DNA of 64,000 bases from an uncultured Lachnospiraceae bacterium. GTDB taxonomy: Bacteria; Bacillota; Clostridia; Lachnospirales; Lachnospiraceae. Under the pieces are notes generated by a model. It was not told the DNA's origin and did no database searches. It worked only from the letters and a program-made list of their open reading frames with translations. The position numbers were made by a program, and so were the translations under genes. Position 1 is the stretch's first letter. Each line of letters begins with the position of its first letter. Below are positions 8,669-16,941 of this stretch, in pieces. The stretch lies in the NCBI GenBank assembly GCA_947053345.1, contig CAMRSM010000023.1:1-64000 (forward strand), given 5' to 3'.

Positions 8669-9775
8669 TCATGTAAGCACGCCCACAAACCACCGCAAAT
8701 ACGCACAATTCGGAATATAATCAAACCATCCGGGAAATTCCGGGAACAGGATTCCTTCTGCCATCCCGCAGAAACCGCATATGCCGAATACAAGCAGCAC
8801 CACCGTCCCCGCCACCTGATATGTGAACAGCCCCGGCGCAAGCTCTGCCAATAAATAGTAGAACAATGCCATCATAACCGAAAAAAGCACACTTGTCCAG
8901 AACACAGGGGAAAATTTTTTCCATTCCCCCACGCCCGCCGCGACACAAACCGCAAAAACCGCCGCGGGCAGCATGGAAAATACGGTGCATGCAACCATAC
9001 TCCCAAGAAACTCTGCCCCCCGCGAAAGCCCGGCAAGATGCCTTCTCCGGCTGATCCCCGCCTCACGCTCCAGACACTGCCCCGAAAGTGCCGACATCTG
9101 CAGCAGCGCGAACAGCAGGGCAGCCACGGCCGCGGCCACCTGCCGGTAAAAAAGGCTGCTTTTAATCCCGGTCTTTCTCTCCTGCCCGCCTTCCCCCACA
9201 AAACGGAACGCAAAGGCAAAATCGAAATCCTCGCCGCCGACCAGGGAAGCCGCATACGCCTCATACTCCTGCCTGCTGTATTTGTCCTTTTCCCCCGCGG
9301 GCAGATCCTCGTAGGTAAGGTATGCCTGCGCCTGACAAATATCATACATCATCTCCCCCGCCACGATATCCGTGACGATCGTCGCCACTCTGTCATCCTC
9401 CCCATAATACACGCCAAGCAGCCCCCGCGACTTCCCGGCATAAAGCCTTTCCCCGTAGCCCTCCCGGATCTCAAGGATGCAGCGGATGCGCCCGTCCTCC
9501 ATGAGGGCAGCCAGTTCCTCATACGTCCCGCATTTTACCGAAAGTGCCTCCAGGGCATCCAGTCTATCTTTAAGTTCCCCGGATTTTTCACTCCGGTCAA
9601 GATCCACGAGCCCGACCGGAACCGAGGCAAGTTCCTCCGCCCCCCGGTTCATATCCGCCATACAAAACAAAAAGCCAAGCACGGAAACTGTGAGCACAAA
9701 AAGTGTCATCCTGTCTTTTAAAAAAAGACGCACCCTGAGCAGCGCGTGCACGGATATGCATTTAAGCATTCCCAT
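8669..9775 (-). CDS. ABC-2 type transporter permease (second of pair)
   Basis: 368 residues with the ABC-2/YhgE-like layout: one N-terminal transmembrane helix (FVLTVSVLGFLFCMAD, about residues 20-38), a long extracytoplasmic domain of about 170 residues, then five C-terminal helices ending near a FPGWFDYIPN segment. The start at 9775 lies inside the last codons of the upstream permease gene (14-base overlap) and has GGGAGGGG at good distance; the longer open frame to 9901 only reads through that gene. The overlap predicts translational coupling and a heterodimeric membrane unit. No ATP-binding partner is encoded nearby; the substrate is unknown. Confidence 0.8.
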   Translation of the reverse strand: MGMLKCISVHALLRVRLFLKDRMTLFVLTVSVLGFLFCMADMNRGAEELASVPVGLVDLDRSEKSGELKDRLDALEALSVKCGTYEELAALMEDGRIRCILEIREGYGERLYAGKSRGLLGVYYGEDDRVATIVTDIVAGEMMYDICQAQAYLTYEDLPAGEKDKYSRQEYEAYAASLVGGEDFDFAFAFRFVGEGGQERKTGIKSSLFYRQVAAAVAALLFALLQMSALSGQCLEREAGISRRRHLAGLSRGAEFLGSMVACTVFSMLPAAVFAVCVAAGVGEWKKFSPVFWTSVLFSVMMALFYYLLAELAPGLFTYQVAGTVVLLVFGICGFCGMAEGILFPEFPGWFDYIPNCAYLRWFVGVLT

Positions 9776-10976
9776 AGCCACACCCCTCCCTTCTTTTGTG
9801 CAGGGCTGAACCCGACAAAAGCAGCAGGAAGATAAGCGCCGCGCAGGCCGCCCCCGACAGGAAAAACCTTCCGCCCGAAAGTTCCCCTGCCGCTTCATCA
9901 AAAATCAGCCGCAAAAAACGGTAGTTCGGTATCCCCTGCGCGAGTGTGCGCATCCCTTCCGGCAGATACATAAACGGAACCAGGCCGCCGCCAAGAACCG
10001 CGCCAAGCAGCAAAAACATATTAGCGGCAAGCAGATAATTTTTCACCTGCCGAAACGCTGCCGCCATAAAAAGCATAACTGCGCCCATCAGGCACGCATA
10101 CAGCCATATGAGAAAAAGAAACCGGCCAGAATCACCATATCCCGCTGCCCCAAACAGCAAATGAAACGCCGCCAGGCCTGCACATACCTCCCCCGCAAAA
10201 AAAAGCAGCTTTTGTGTAAGGATCCGGATGCTGCCCACCCCCAGGGTGTTCAGGCGTGCAAATATCCCCGCCTGATCCTCCCTCCGGAAACGAAGCCCCG
10301 CAAGCAGCGCCAGAAAGGTAAGCACAAGCAGCACCATTTCAAGGGCATAGAAGGAAACCAGGGAAACCGAGAAATCACTTTCAAGAACATAATGCTCAAA
10401 AAAATCCCCCTTCGAGAGCGCCTTTAAGATGAGCTGTACCGAAATCCTTGCGTTCACTGCCTGCGCCTGTTCGCGCGGCATCCCGCTTAACAGCATCACA
10501 TCGTAAAGCGCCACGCAATGGATCTCGACCGAGGCAATGTACTTCTCGTAACTCTGCATCAGATTTTTCAGCATAATCTCAACTGCCGGATTTTTTGCGG
10601 AAATCACTGCCTGCACCGGAAGATGCTCAAGATATGTCATGCTGTCCGCAAAATCTTCCGGAATGACAAGGTACATATCCAATTCCCCCTCATCAAACCC
10701 CGCCCGGATCTCCTCTTCCTCCCCGATATAAATGGAGACATAAGATGTAAACAGGCCGTTCTCCTCATAAGACGACAGCAGCATTTTTGAGTAGATGGAA
10801 GTATCCCGGTTGACGATCCCGATGGCAACGCGCTCGGAGACATCCGTCTGCCCCACCTGCCCCCGCACGGCCAAAAAAGCGCACAGCCCAAACAAAACAA
10901 GCGCTCCAACGCCCAGAAGCCTGCGCTTTGAAAAAAGCTGCCGGATATCCTGCACCCACAAAGCCCCCATGCCCAT
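9762..10976 (-). CDS. ABC-2 type transporter permease (first of pair)
   Basis: 404 residues. It has one N-terminal helix (about residues 19-38), a large outside domain (about 45-210), then roughly six helices to the C-terminus, ending in a basic tail. VAIGIVNRDTS and DMYLVIPEDFADS match the extracytoplasmic region of ABC-2 permeases. It starts 11 bases after the rhomboid-like gene and overlaps the second permease by 14 bases. The pair without a recognisable ATPase is unusual; a distant ATPase or a non-canonical energy source would be needed. Confidence 0.8.
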   Translation of the reverse strand: MGMGALWVQDIRQLFSKRRLLGVGALVLFGLCAFLAVRGQVGQTDVSERVAIGIVNRDTSIYSKMLLSSYEENGLFTSYVSIYIGEEEEIRAGFDEGELDMYLVIPEDFADSMTYLEHLPVQAVISAKNPAVEIMLKNLMQSYEKYIASVEIHCVALYDVMLLSGMPREQAQAVNARISVQLILKALSKGDFFEHYVLESDFSVSLVSFYALEMVLLVLTFLALLAGLRFRREDQAGIFARLNTLGVGSIRILTQKLLFFAGEVCAGLAAFHLLFGAAGYGDSGRFLFLIWLYACLMGAVMLFMAAAFRQVKNYLLAANMFLLLGAVLGGGLVPFMYLPEGMRTLAQGIPNYRFLRLIFDEAAGELSGGRFFLSGAACAALIFLLLLSGSALHKRREGCGYGNA

Positions 10977-10987
10977 CCCTCTTTCCT

Positions 10988-11911
10988 TTACTCCCCGTTC
11001 CGATGTACGTGTTCATGCGTGTAAAGATGGTCGGAGCAATACTCGTAATTGCCGTCACACTTGGAACAGAAACGGAATTCCAGAGAATCATCGTCGAGCT
11101 CCGTCCGCCCGCACACGGCACAGCGGTGTCTCGTGATCACATTCCGCCCATGAAACGGTACAGTGTTGCCTCCGCGCGCACCCTCATGCACTGCACGCCG
11201 GAATTTGCGCTTGCGCGAGATTTCCTGCGGCGAAATTCTCTTGTAATTGCGCGTGAGAAGGAAAAATACAATAAAATTCAGCAGGGACGCACCGATGATG
11301 ATACGCCCCACCGCACCAAAAGTAATAAATTCATACAAAAGCATCACTGCGTACATAATACCGAGATACTTGATCTTGATCGGCAGGACATACATCAAGT
11401 ACACAACCCGTTCCGGGAAGGTCGCCGCAAATGCCAGATAAATTGACATATTGACATAGTAGGTGGAAAACAGCACGAACCACGCTGCAAAATTGCTGCT
11501 TGTAAAAAACATCTTCGCTCCAAACAGGGCAATCTCGTCGCTGTACGCCAGGTAAGCATAACCCATAGCCGCAAAACTTCCAAGGATCGTAAAAAGGATG
11601 CCGCCAAAAATATAGAAGTTATAGCGGAACGTTCCCCATGTGCGCTCCAACACCGTGCCGATGGCATAATAAAAGTACAGCATAAGTAATGTAAAGAATC
11701 CGAAACCGCTCGGCGGTACAATGACCCACGAGACCAAGCGCCAGACCTGCCCGTGCAGGATCAGATACGGATTTAGGGTCAGCCATGACAGGATGCGCGC
11801 ATCCACCAGCTGCAATATATATCCCGCCGCGTAACAGCAGATCAGCACGAGGGACAGATTCCTCACTGCATACCTGCCAAACTTTCGTTCCAGTCTATAA
11901 ACAAATTTCAT
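10988..11911 (-). CDS. rhomboid-like membrane protein with C-terminal zinc ribbon
   Basis: 307 residues with about six transmembrane helices in residues 15-225. The HGQVWRLVSWVIVPPSG segment matches the rhomboid family loop before helix 2. The catalytic GxSG serine motif is absent: the position expected for it reads FFTSSNFAAW, and no histidine is found in the last helix (GASLLNFIVFF). It is probably an inactive rhomboid-fold protein. The C-terminus carries CAVCGRTE, a CSKC pair and a Cys/His-rich end (YCSDHLYTHEHVH), which looks like a metal-binding ribbon. It is the first gene of the leftward run containing the ABC-2 permeases. Confidence 0.75.
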   Translation of the reverse strand: MKFVYRLERKFGRYAVRNLSLVLICCYAAGYILQLVDARILSWLTLNPYLILHGQVWRLVSWVIVPPSGFGFFTLLMLYFYYAIGTVLERTWGTFRYNFYIFGGILFTILGSFAAMGYAYLAYSDEIALFGAKMFFTSSNFAAWFVLFSTYYVNMSIYLAFAATFPERVVYLMYVLPIKIKYLGIMYAVMLLYEFITFGAVGRIIIGASLLNFIVFFLLTRNYKRISPQEISRKRKFRRAVHEGARGGNTVPFHGRNVITRHRCAVCGRTELDDDSLEFRFCSKCDGNYEYCSDHLYTHEHVHRNGE

Positions 11912-12012
11912 TTTATTTCCACCCCTTTCGCTGTGTTAACTTTCATTATAAGATTTCATCCTGATATTGTCAAATTAAAGGATTCTAAATTTTCTCAAAG
12001 TATGGTATAATA

Positions 12013-12354
12013 TCGGCAGACATGATACCGGCACTGATTCGCCGTCCGGCCAGAGGGCGGACATCTTCTTCGGCGAACCGTGTGCATGCCCCGCAGGGAA
12101 ACATGCCGCGACGGCATGGTATCATGTCGGCAGACATGATACCAGCGCCGGTTCGCCGTCCGGCCAGAGGGCGGACATCTTCTTCGGCGAACCGTGTGCA
12201 TGCCCCGCAGGGAAACATGCCGCGACGGCATGGTATCATGTCGGCAGACATGATACCAGCGCCGGTTCGCCGTCCGGCCAGAGGGCGGACATCTTCCCTG
12301 GCGAACCGTGTGCATGCCCCGCAGGGAAACATGCCGGGACGGCATGGTATCATA
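12013..12354. repeat. three tandem 114-base structured repeats
   Basis: Units at 12013-12126, 12127-12240 and 12241-12354, almost identical, period exactly 114. Each carries a GTCCGGCC-AGA-GGGCGGAC hairpin, a TTCGCC/GGCGAA pairing and CATGCCG-CGA-CGGCATG. Unit junctions form an 11-base perfect stem (GGTATCATGTC, loop GGCA, GACATGATACC). Because the period is a multiple of three, frames stay open through it on both strands, but codon content does not look like a protein. A diverged inverted copy lies at 58462-58596. It occupies most of the 476-base gap before rqcH. Confidence 0.9.
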
Positions 12355-12387
12355 ACACCAAATCTTTTTGACAGGGGGACATCATTC

Positions 12388-14157
12388 ATGGCATTTGACG
12401 GCATTGTGGTCGCGAACCTTGTTCGCGACCTATCCAATACACTCGTCGGCGGCAGGATCACGAAAATCAGCCAGCCGGAAAAGGACGAACTCATCCTGAC
12501 GGTGAAAAATTACGATACCTACAAGCTTTTTATTTCCGCATCGGCTTCCCTGCCCCTCATCTACCTGACCGGGCAGACAAAGCCAAACCCGATGACGGCA
12601 CCTAATTTCTGCATGCTGCTGCGCAAACATTTTGCCAGCGCCCGCATCCTCTCCGTCACACAGCCGGGACTGGAGCGCATCGTGGACATTAAGATCGAGC
12701 ATTTGGACGAGCTTTCGGATACCCGCGTAAAACATCTTCTCGTTGAGATTATGGGCAAACATAGCAACATTATTCTCTGCGACGACGAAAACCGCATTAT
12801 TGACAGCATAAAACATATCTCCGGGGCGGTCAGCTCCGTGCGCGAAGTACTGCCCGGCAGGGAATATTTCATCCCGAAGACACAGGAAAAATACGACCCG
12901 CTCACAGTTACCGCGCAGGAATTTCTTGACAACATCGCAGGAAAACCGCTGCCTGCAGCGAAAGCACTCTATCAGGGGCTGACCGGCATCAGCCCGCTCA
13001 TCGCCAATGAACTCTGCCATATGGCAGGCATTGATGCCGACCAGCCGGCACATACGCTCCCGGAGGAATTTGCCCTCCACCTCTTCCACTGCCTGGGCGA
13101 TCTGACACAGCGCATAAAAAACGCGGATTTTTCGCCGAACATCGTATACCGGGACGGCACGCCGATCGAATTTTCCTCGCTCCCGCTCACCTGCTATAAT
13201 GATTTTGAGGGGGCAAGCACAAAAAATTACGACTCTGTTTCGGTGCTGCTTGAGGACTATTATGCCGCCCGCAGCAAATTTACCCGCATCCGGCAAAAAT
13301 CAGCCGACCTGCGCAGGGTCATCACCAACGCCATTGAGCGCGCCGGAAAAAAATACGACCTGCAGCAAAAACAGCTAAAAGACACCGAAAAACGTGATAA
13401 ATACCGCGTATACGGGGAGCTTTTAACAACCTACGGCTACAGCGTTATCCCGGGTGAAAAATCCGTGACCGTCCTGAATTACTACACCAATGAGGATCTT
13501 GTGATCCCGCTCGATGCGGATTTGTCCGCAATTGACAACGCCAAGCACTATTTTGACAAATATGCCAAGCAAAAGCGCACATTTGAAGCTCTCTCACGAC
13601 TGTGCCGGGAAACAGGCGAGGAACTGGCGCACCTAGATTCCATCCGCACGGCGCTCGATATCGCTGAAAGCGAGGACGACCTGGCACAGCTCAAGGAAGA
13701 GATGATGGATTACGGCTACATCAAGCGGCATTACACCCAGACAAAAAACGGGAAAAAACCGCCGAAAAAAGGGAAGATCACAAGCAAACCGTTCCACTAC
13801 CTCTCCTCGGACGGCTATGATATTTATGTCGGAAAGAACAACTACCAGAACGACGAGCTGACGTTCCGCTTTGCATCCGGCGGCGACTGGTGGTTCCACG
13901 CCAAGGGGATTCCCGGCTCCCATGTCATCGTCCGGTCCAGGGGAGAGGAGCTTCCGGACCGCGTCTTCGAGGAAGCAGGCTGCCTTGCCGCATATTATTC
14001 CAAAGGGCGGGATTCCGACAAAGTTGAGATTGATTATTTAGAAAAACGCGATGTCAAAAAGCCGAACGGCGCAAAGCCGGGCTTTGTCGTATATTATACA
14101 AATTATTCACTCATCGCACCGCCAAAGATCGAGGCGCTCACACTTGTATCGGATTAA
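12388..14157 (+). CDS. rqcH: NFACT-family ribosome quality control factor RqcH
   Basis: RqcH binds 60S-like stalled large subunits (50S) and adds C-terminal alanine tails to nascent chains; older annotation is fibronectin-binding protein. The 589-residue product starts MAFDGIVVANLVRDL, has NFACT-N (about 1-200), helix-hairpin and coiled-coil regions (about 330-440), and the NFACT-R domain with DIYVGKNNYQNDELT and DWWFHAKGIPGSHVI near residues 475-515. The start at 12388 has AGGGGG nine bases upstream and the family N-terminus. The frame is open back to 12022 only because the upstream repeats have no stops. It is the first plus-strand gene after a leftward run. Confidence 0.95.
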   Translation: MAFDGIVVANLVRDLSNTLVGGRITKISQPEKDELILTVKNYDTYKLFISASASLPLIYLTGQTKPNPMTAPNFCMLLRKHFASARILSVTQPGLERIVDIKIEHLDELSDTRVKHLLVEIMGKHSNIILCDDENRIIDSIKHISGAVSSVREVLPGREYFIPKTQEKYDPLTVTAQEFLDNIAGKPLPAAKALYQGLTGISPLIANELCHMAGIDADQPAHTLPEEFALHLFHCLGDLTQRIKNADFSPNIVYRDGTPIEFSSLPLTCYNDFEGASTKNYDSVSVLLEDYYAARSKFTRIRQKSADLRRVITNAIERAGKKYDLQQKQLKDTEKRDKYRVYGELLTTYGYSVIPGEKSVTVLNYYTNEDLVIPLDADLSAIDNAKHYFDKYAKQKRTFEALSRLCRETGEELAHLDSIRTALDIAESEDDLAQLKEEMMDYGYIKRHYTQTKNGKKPPKKGKITSKPFHYLSSDGYDIYVGKNNYQNDELTFRFASGGDWWFHAKGIPGSHVIVRSRGEELPDRVFEEAGCLAAYYSKGRDSDKVEIDYLEKRDVKKPNGAKPGFVVYYTNYSLIAPPKIEALTLVSD

Positions 14158-14300
14158 GATATGTCCGTAAATATGCTTTTTTCGGATGTAAAAAAGACTG
14201 CATATACAGAACCGGCAGGCGGTTTTTCCTGCACCGGAATGCCGGGCATCTGTTTTTCATGATTGTTTGGGCAGCAAAAAGACAGAAAGGGGACTTTCCT

Positions 14301-15152
14301 TTGATCACAGCAGATTATCATACCCACACAGCATATTCCGAAGATTCCGAAACAAGCCCGGAGGCGATGGTAAAACGTGCCGTCGCCCTTGGCCTGAAAA
14401 CCCTGTGCATCACGGATCATATGGATTATCTCTTCCCGGAAAAATACGCGCCGGAAACCTTTGTATTTGACCCCCGCGCGTATTTTAAGCAGCTTCTTTC
14501 CCTTCGGGAAGCGTATCGCGGCCGACTTGAGATCCGCATTGGTGTGGAGCTTGGCCTGCGCAGCGAGCCGGATGTCCGCACAGCATGCATCGGGCATTGC
14601 AAAAAACTCGCCGCAAGCTATCCTTTTGACTTCATCATCGGCTCGACGCATGTACTGGAGCACACCGATCCCTACTATCCGGAATATTGGGAGTCACACA
14701 GCGCCGCGGAGGGAATGCAAACATATTTCGAATCCATTTTAGAAAGCACCGAAAATTACAATATGTTCCAAGTCTGCGGGCATCTGGATTACCTTGTGCG
14801 ATATCTGCCGCAGGAGACAAAAAACGGAGAAAAAGTTCCGCGGGATTATTGTTTCGCGGATTATAAAGAATTGATCGGGAAAATCTTAAAAAAACTTATA
14901 GAGAGCGGGCGGGGGATTGAAGTCAACACGGCGGCCTACAAGTATGGCCTGCCCTTCGCACACCCGCGCACGGAAATCTTAAAACTCTACAAACAGCTTG
15001 GCGGTGAGATTCTTACCATCGGCTCCGACGCGCACGCCACAGAGCATATGGCACATGGTTTTGCCCGCGCGGAGGAGATGCTGTGCAGCCTCGGCTTTCG
15101 CTACTACACGGTATACCGTGAGCGAACCCCTGCATTTTTACCGCTCGGTTAA
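14301..15152 (+). CDS. PHP-domain histidinol-phosphatase family protein
   Basis: Likely hydrolyses histidinol phosphate to histidinol (last-but-one phase of histidine synthesis), a PHP phosphoesterase of the HisJ/HisK type. The metal-binding motifs are clear: DYHTHTAYSEDSE at the start, CITDHMDY, GSTHVLEH, HLDYLVRY, and GSDAHATEHMAHG near the C-terminus. I chose TTG at 14301, because AGAAAGGGGA is placed before it and translation begins just ahead of the HxH motif; an ATG at 14259 would add 14 residues. About 283 residues, normal for the family. No other his genes are nearby, so another PHP substrate is possible. Confidence 0.85.
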   Translation: MITADYHTHTAYSEDSETSPEAMVKRAVALGLKTLCITDHMDYLFPEKYAPETFVFDPRAYFKQLLSLREAYRGRLEIRIGVELGLRSEPDVRTACIGHCKKLAASYPFDFIIGSTHVLEHTDPYYPEYWESHSAAEGMQTYFESILESTENYNMFQVCGHLDYLVRYLPQETKNGEKVPRDYCFADYKELIGKILKKLIESGRGIEVNTAAYKYGLPFAHPRTEILKLYKQLGGEILTIGSDAHATEHMAHGFARAEEMLCSLGFRYYTVYRERTPAFLPLG

Positions 15153-15196
15153 GTCATGTCCCGGTTGCTGCCCTGCGCTGCCGGAACCATAAAGAA

Positions 15197-15238
15197 ACCG
15201 GCGCGCAGCCACCCCTTGGTTGGTTGCGGCGCGCCGGT
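15197..15238. terminator. bidirectional terminator
   Basis: Arms ACCGGCGCGC (15197-15206) and GCGCGCCGGT (15229-15238) with further pairing inside. It lies between convergent genes (PHP phosphatase and htrA). Confidence 0.7.
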
Positions 15239-15257
15239 CCTGCGATTCTGTCATGGC

Positions 15258-16688
15258 TTAGTTTGGCCAATATCTCCCATTTCCAAAGAAATCATCCCAG
15301 TCAAACCCAAAGCCGTTCTCAATCCCTTGATCGTTACTGCTTTCCTCCTCCTGCGCGTCCACAAGCCCTTCCGGCCTTTCCCCGAGTGTAAGGGTAAGCA
15401 CCACATCCTCGTACTTTCCTTCGCGCAGGCGCTTTACGGTCAGTTCTACTTTCTCACCCTTCGCGTAAAACTGCATATAATTTTTCAGCTGTGAATAATT
15501 GGAAACCGACATTTTATCAAACGCAGTCACGATATCGCCGGCCTTTACGCCTGCCTTGTCGGCAGCCAGGCCTTCCTCTACCTCCGTGATATAAAATCCG
15601 ATCGGCATATTGTAGCCCGACATGCTCGCATCCACATCCCTGCCGCTGACACCGAGATACCCCCTCTCGCTCTCCTCAACAAGTTCGCGCGGCGTGCGCA
15701 GGGCAAGCTCGTTTAAGATTGGGAGTGCCTTGCTGATCGGGATGGCAAAGCCCATGCCCTCCACCTTGTCGGAGGCAAACTTCACGGAATTGATGCCGAT
15801 CACCTCACCGTACATATTGAACAGCGCACCGCCGCTGTTGCCCGGATTGATCGCCGCATCGGTCTGGATCAGGGTATAGGTAACATTATCCACCGTGACC
15901 ACACGGTCAAGGGCGCTGATATAACCGGAAGTCAGCGACTGCCCGTAACCTAAGGCATTGCCGATCGCCACAACCTGTTCCCCCATCACACAGTCATCCG
16001 AATTGCCAAGCACCGCCACTGCGAGGGAATCCTGCACCTTTTGCGGGATATCTTTTATTTTCACGCCGACCACTGCGAGATCGTTCGACGGATCCGTCCC
16101 CTTAACATAAGCGGAGTAGATCTGTTCCTCGCTGTCGTTAAAACATATGGTCAGCTCGCTCGCGTTCTCCACCACATGGTTGTTCGTCGCAATGATGTAC
16201 TCGGTGTCGGTCTTTGCCACGATGATGCCGGAACCCGCGCCTTCACTCTCATACTCGCGCGTCTGTCCGAACATGCTGTAGACCTCCTGCTTGGACTTTG
16301 CCGTGATCGCCACGATGGAGGAAACATATTTGCTGGCAATCTGCGCCGGCGTGTAAACCGTTTTTCCGCCGGTCTGGCCGTTCGCCGTGATCACATTGGC
16401 CATCGCCTCCGCCTGGGCACCGCCCTCGTTCCCCTTATCCGGGGAATCACCCAAAGTACCGTCTGCAGCAGCCTGAAGTGTTTTATTTTCGCCCCGGGAA
16501 TTCGTTCCAAAGGCGCTGCCTGCCGCAAAACCGCCGCCGGCCAGCATTGCCGCACACAGAATACCCGCCGTAAACTTCGCAAACCGCTTTCCGCGCTTTT
16601 TCTTCTTGTGATCCTGCGGCTCTACTACCTTGCACTCAGTAAAAATCTCATTGTTTTCCTGTTCTGCGAATCCATTCTCATCATACAT
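15258..16688 (-). CDS. HtrA/DegP-type membrane-anchored serine protease
   Basis: Envelope quality-control protease. The 476-residue protein has a cytoplasmic acidic N-terminus, a basic stretch and one transmembrane helix (about residues 35-56), a Gly/Ala-rich linker, a trypsin-like domain with catalytic His171 (ATNNHVV), Asp203 (NDLAVV) and Ser285 (NPGNSGG), and one C-terminal PDZ domain (about 340-440). The ATG at 16688 follows GAGGAGGA; the frame's extra six codons are less likely. A second HtrA with the same layout is encoded at 40849-42156. The C-terminus is Asp/Trp/Phe-rich (WDDFFGNGRYW). Confidence 0.93.
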   Translation of the reverse strand: MYDENGFAEQENNEIFTECKVVEPQDHKKKKRGKRFAKFTAGILCAAMLAGGGFAAGSAFGTNSRGENKTLQAAADGTLGDSPDKGNEGGAQAEAMANVITANGQTGGKTVYTPAQIASKYVSSIVAITAKSKQEVYSMFGQTREYESEGAGSGIIVAKTDTEYIIATNNHVVENASELTICFNDSEEQIYSAYVKGTDPSNDLAVVGVKIKDIPQKVQDSLAVAVLGNSDDCVMGEQVVAIGNALGYGQSLTSGYISALDRVVTVDNVTYTLIQTDAAINPGNSGGALFNMYGEVIGINSVKFASDKVEGMGFAIPISKALPILNELALRTPRELVEESERGYLGVSGRDVDASMSGYNMPIGFYITEVEEGLAADKAGVKAGDIVTAFDKMSVSNYSQLKNYMQFYAKGEKVELTVKRLREGKYEDVVLTLTLGERPEGLVDAQEEESSNDQGIENGFGFDWDDFFGNGRYWPN

Positions 16689-16941
16689 AAGCCTTGTCCT
16701 CCTCAATCAAAATTTCAATTCCACATGTCCTCTCCCAACGCCTTTCACCGGGAACCAAGTTCTGCTTTAGAACATGCTATTTTGGTTTCATAAAGTATTT
16801 CCGTTGTTTGCAAGTCCTATGATACCGGAGGATTGTGAACGATTCTTGATGAGAATTTGTTTCTTTTGTGAATTCTTTCTTACTTTCTGCCGCACATAAT
16901 CTTGCCAGGCCAGAATGCGATGCCCGCAGTTCCAAAATGTC

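Noticed and set aside
10765-11121. 118-residue minus-strand frame across the rhomboid-permease boundary
   Set aside because: It is a different frame of two well supported genes.
12013-12354. CRISPR array
   Set aside because: Units are 114 bases and identical throughout, with no variable spacers.
12022-12387. N-terminal extension of RqcH encoded by the repeats
   Set aside because: No orthologous sequence, repetitive product, and a strong ribosome binding site at 12388.
11985-12494. Minus-strand ORFs with 38-residue repeats
   Set aside because: Open only because the 114-base unit is a multiple of three; Arg/Cys/Pro-rich composition and no start signal.
12430-13296. 288-residue minus-strand frame inside rqcH
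   Set aside because: Antisense of a conserved gene with good coding signals.
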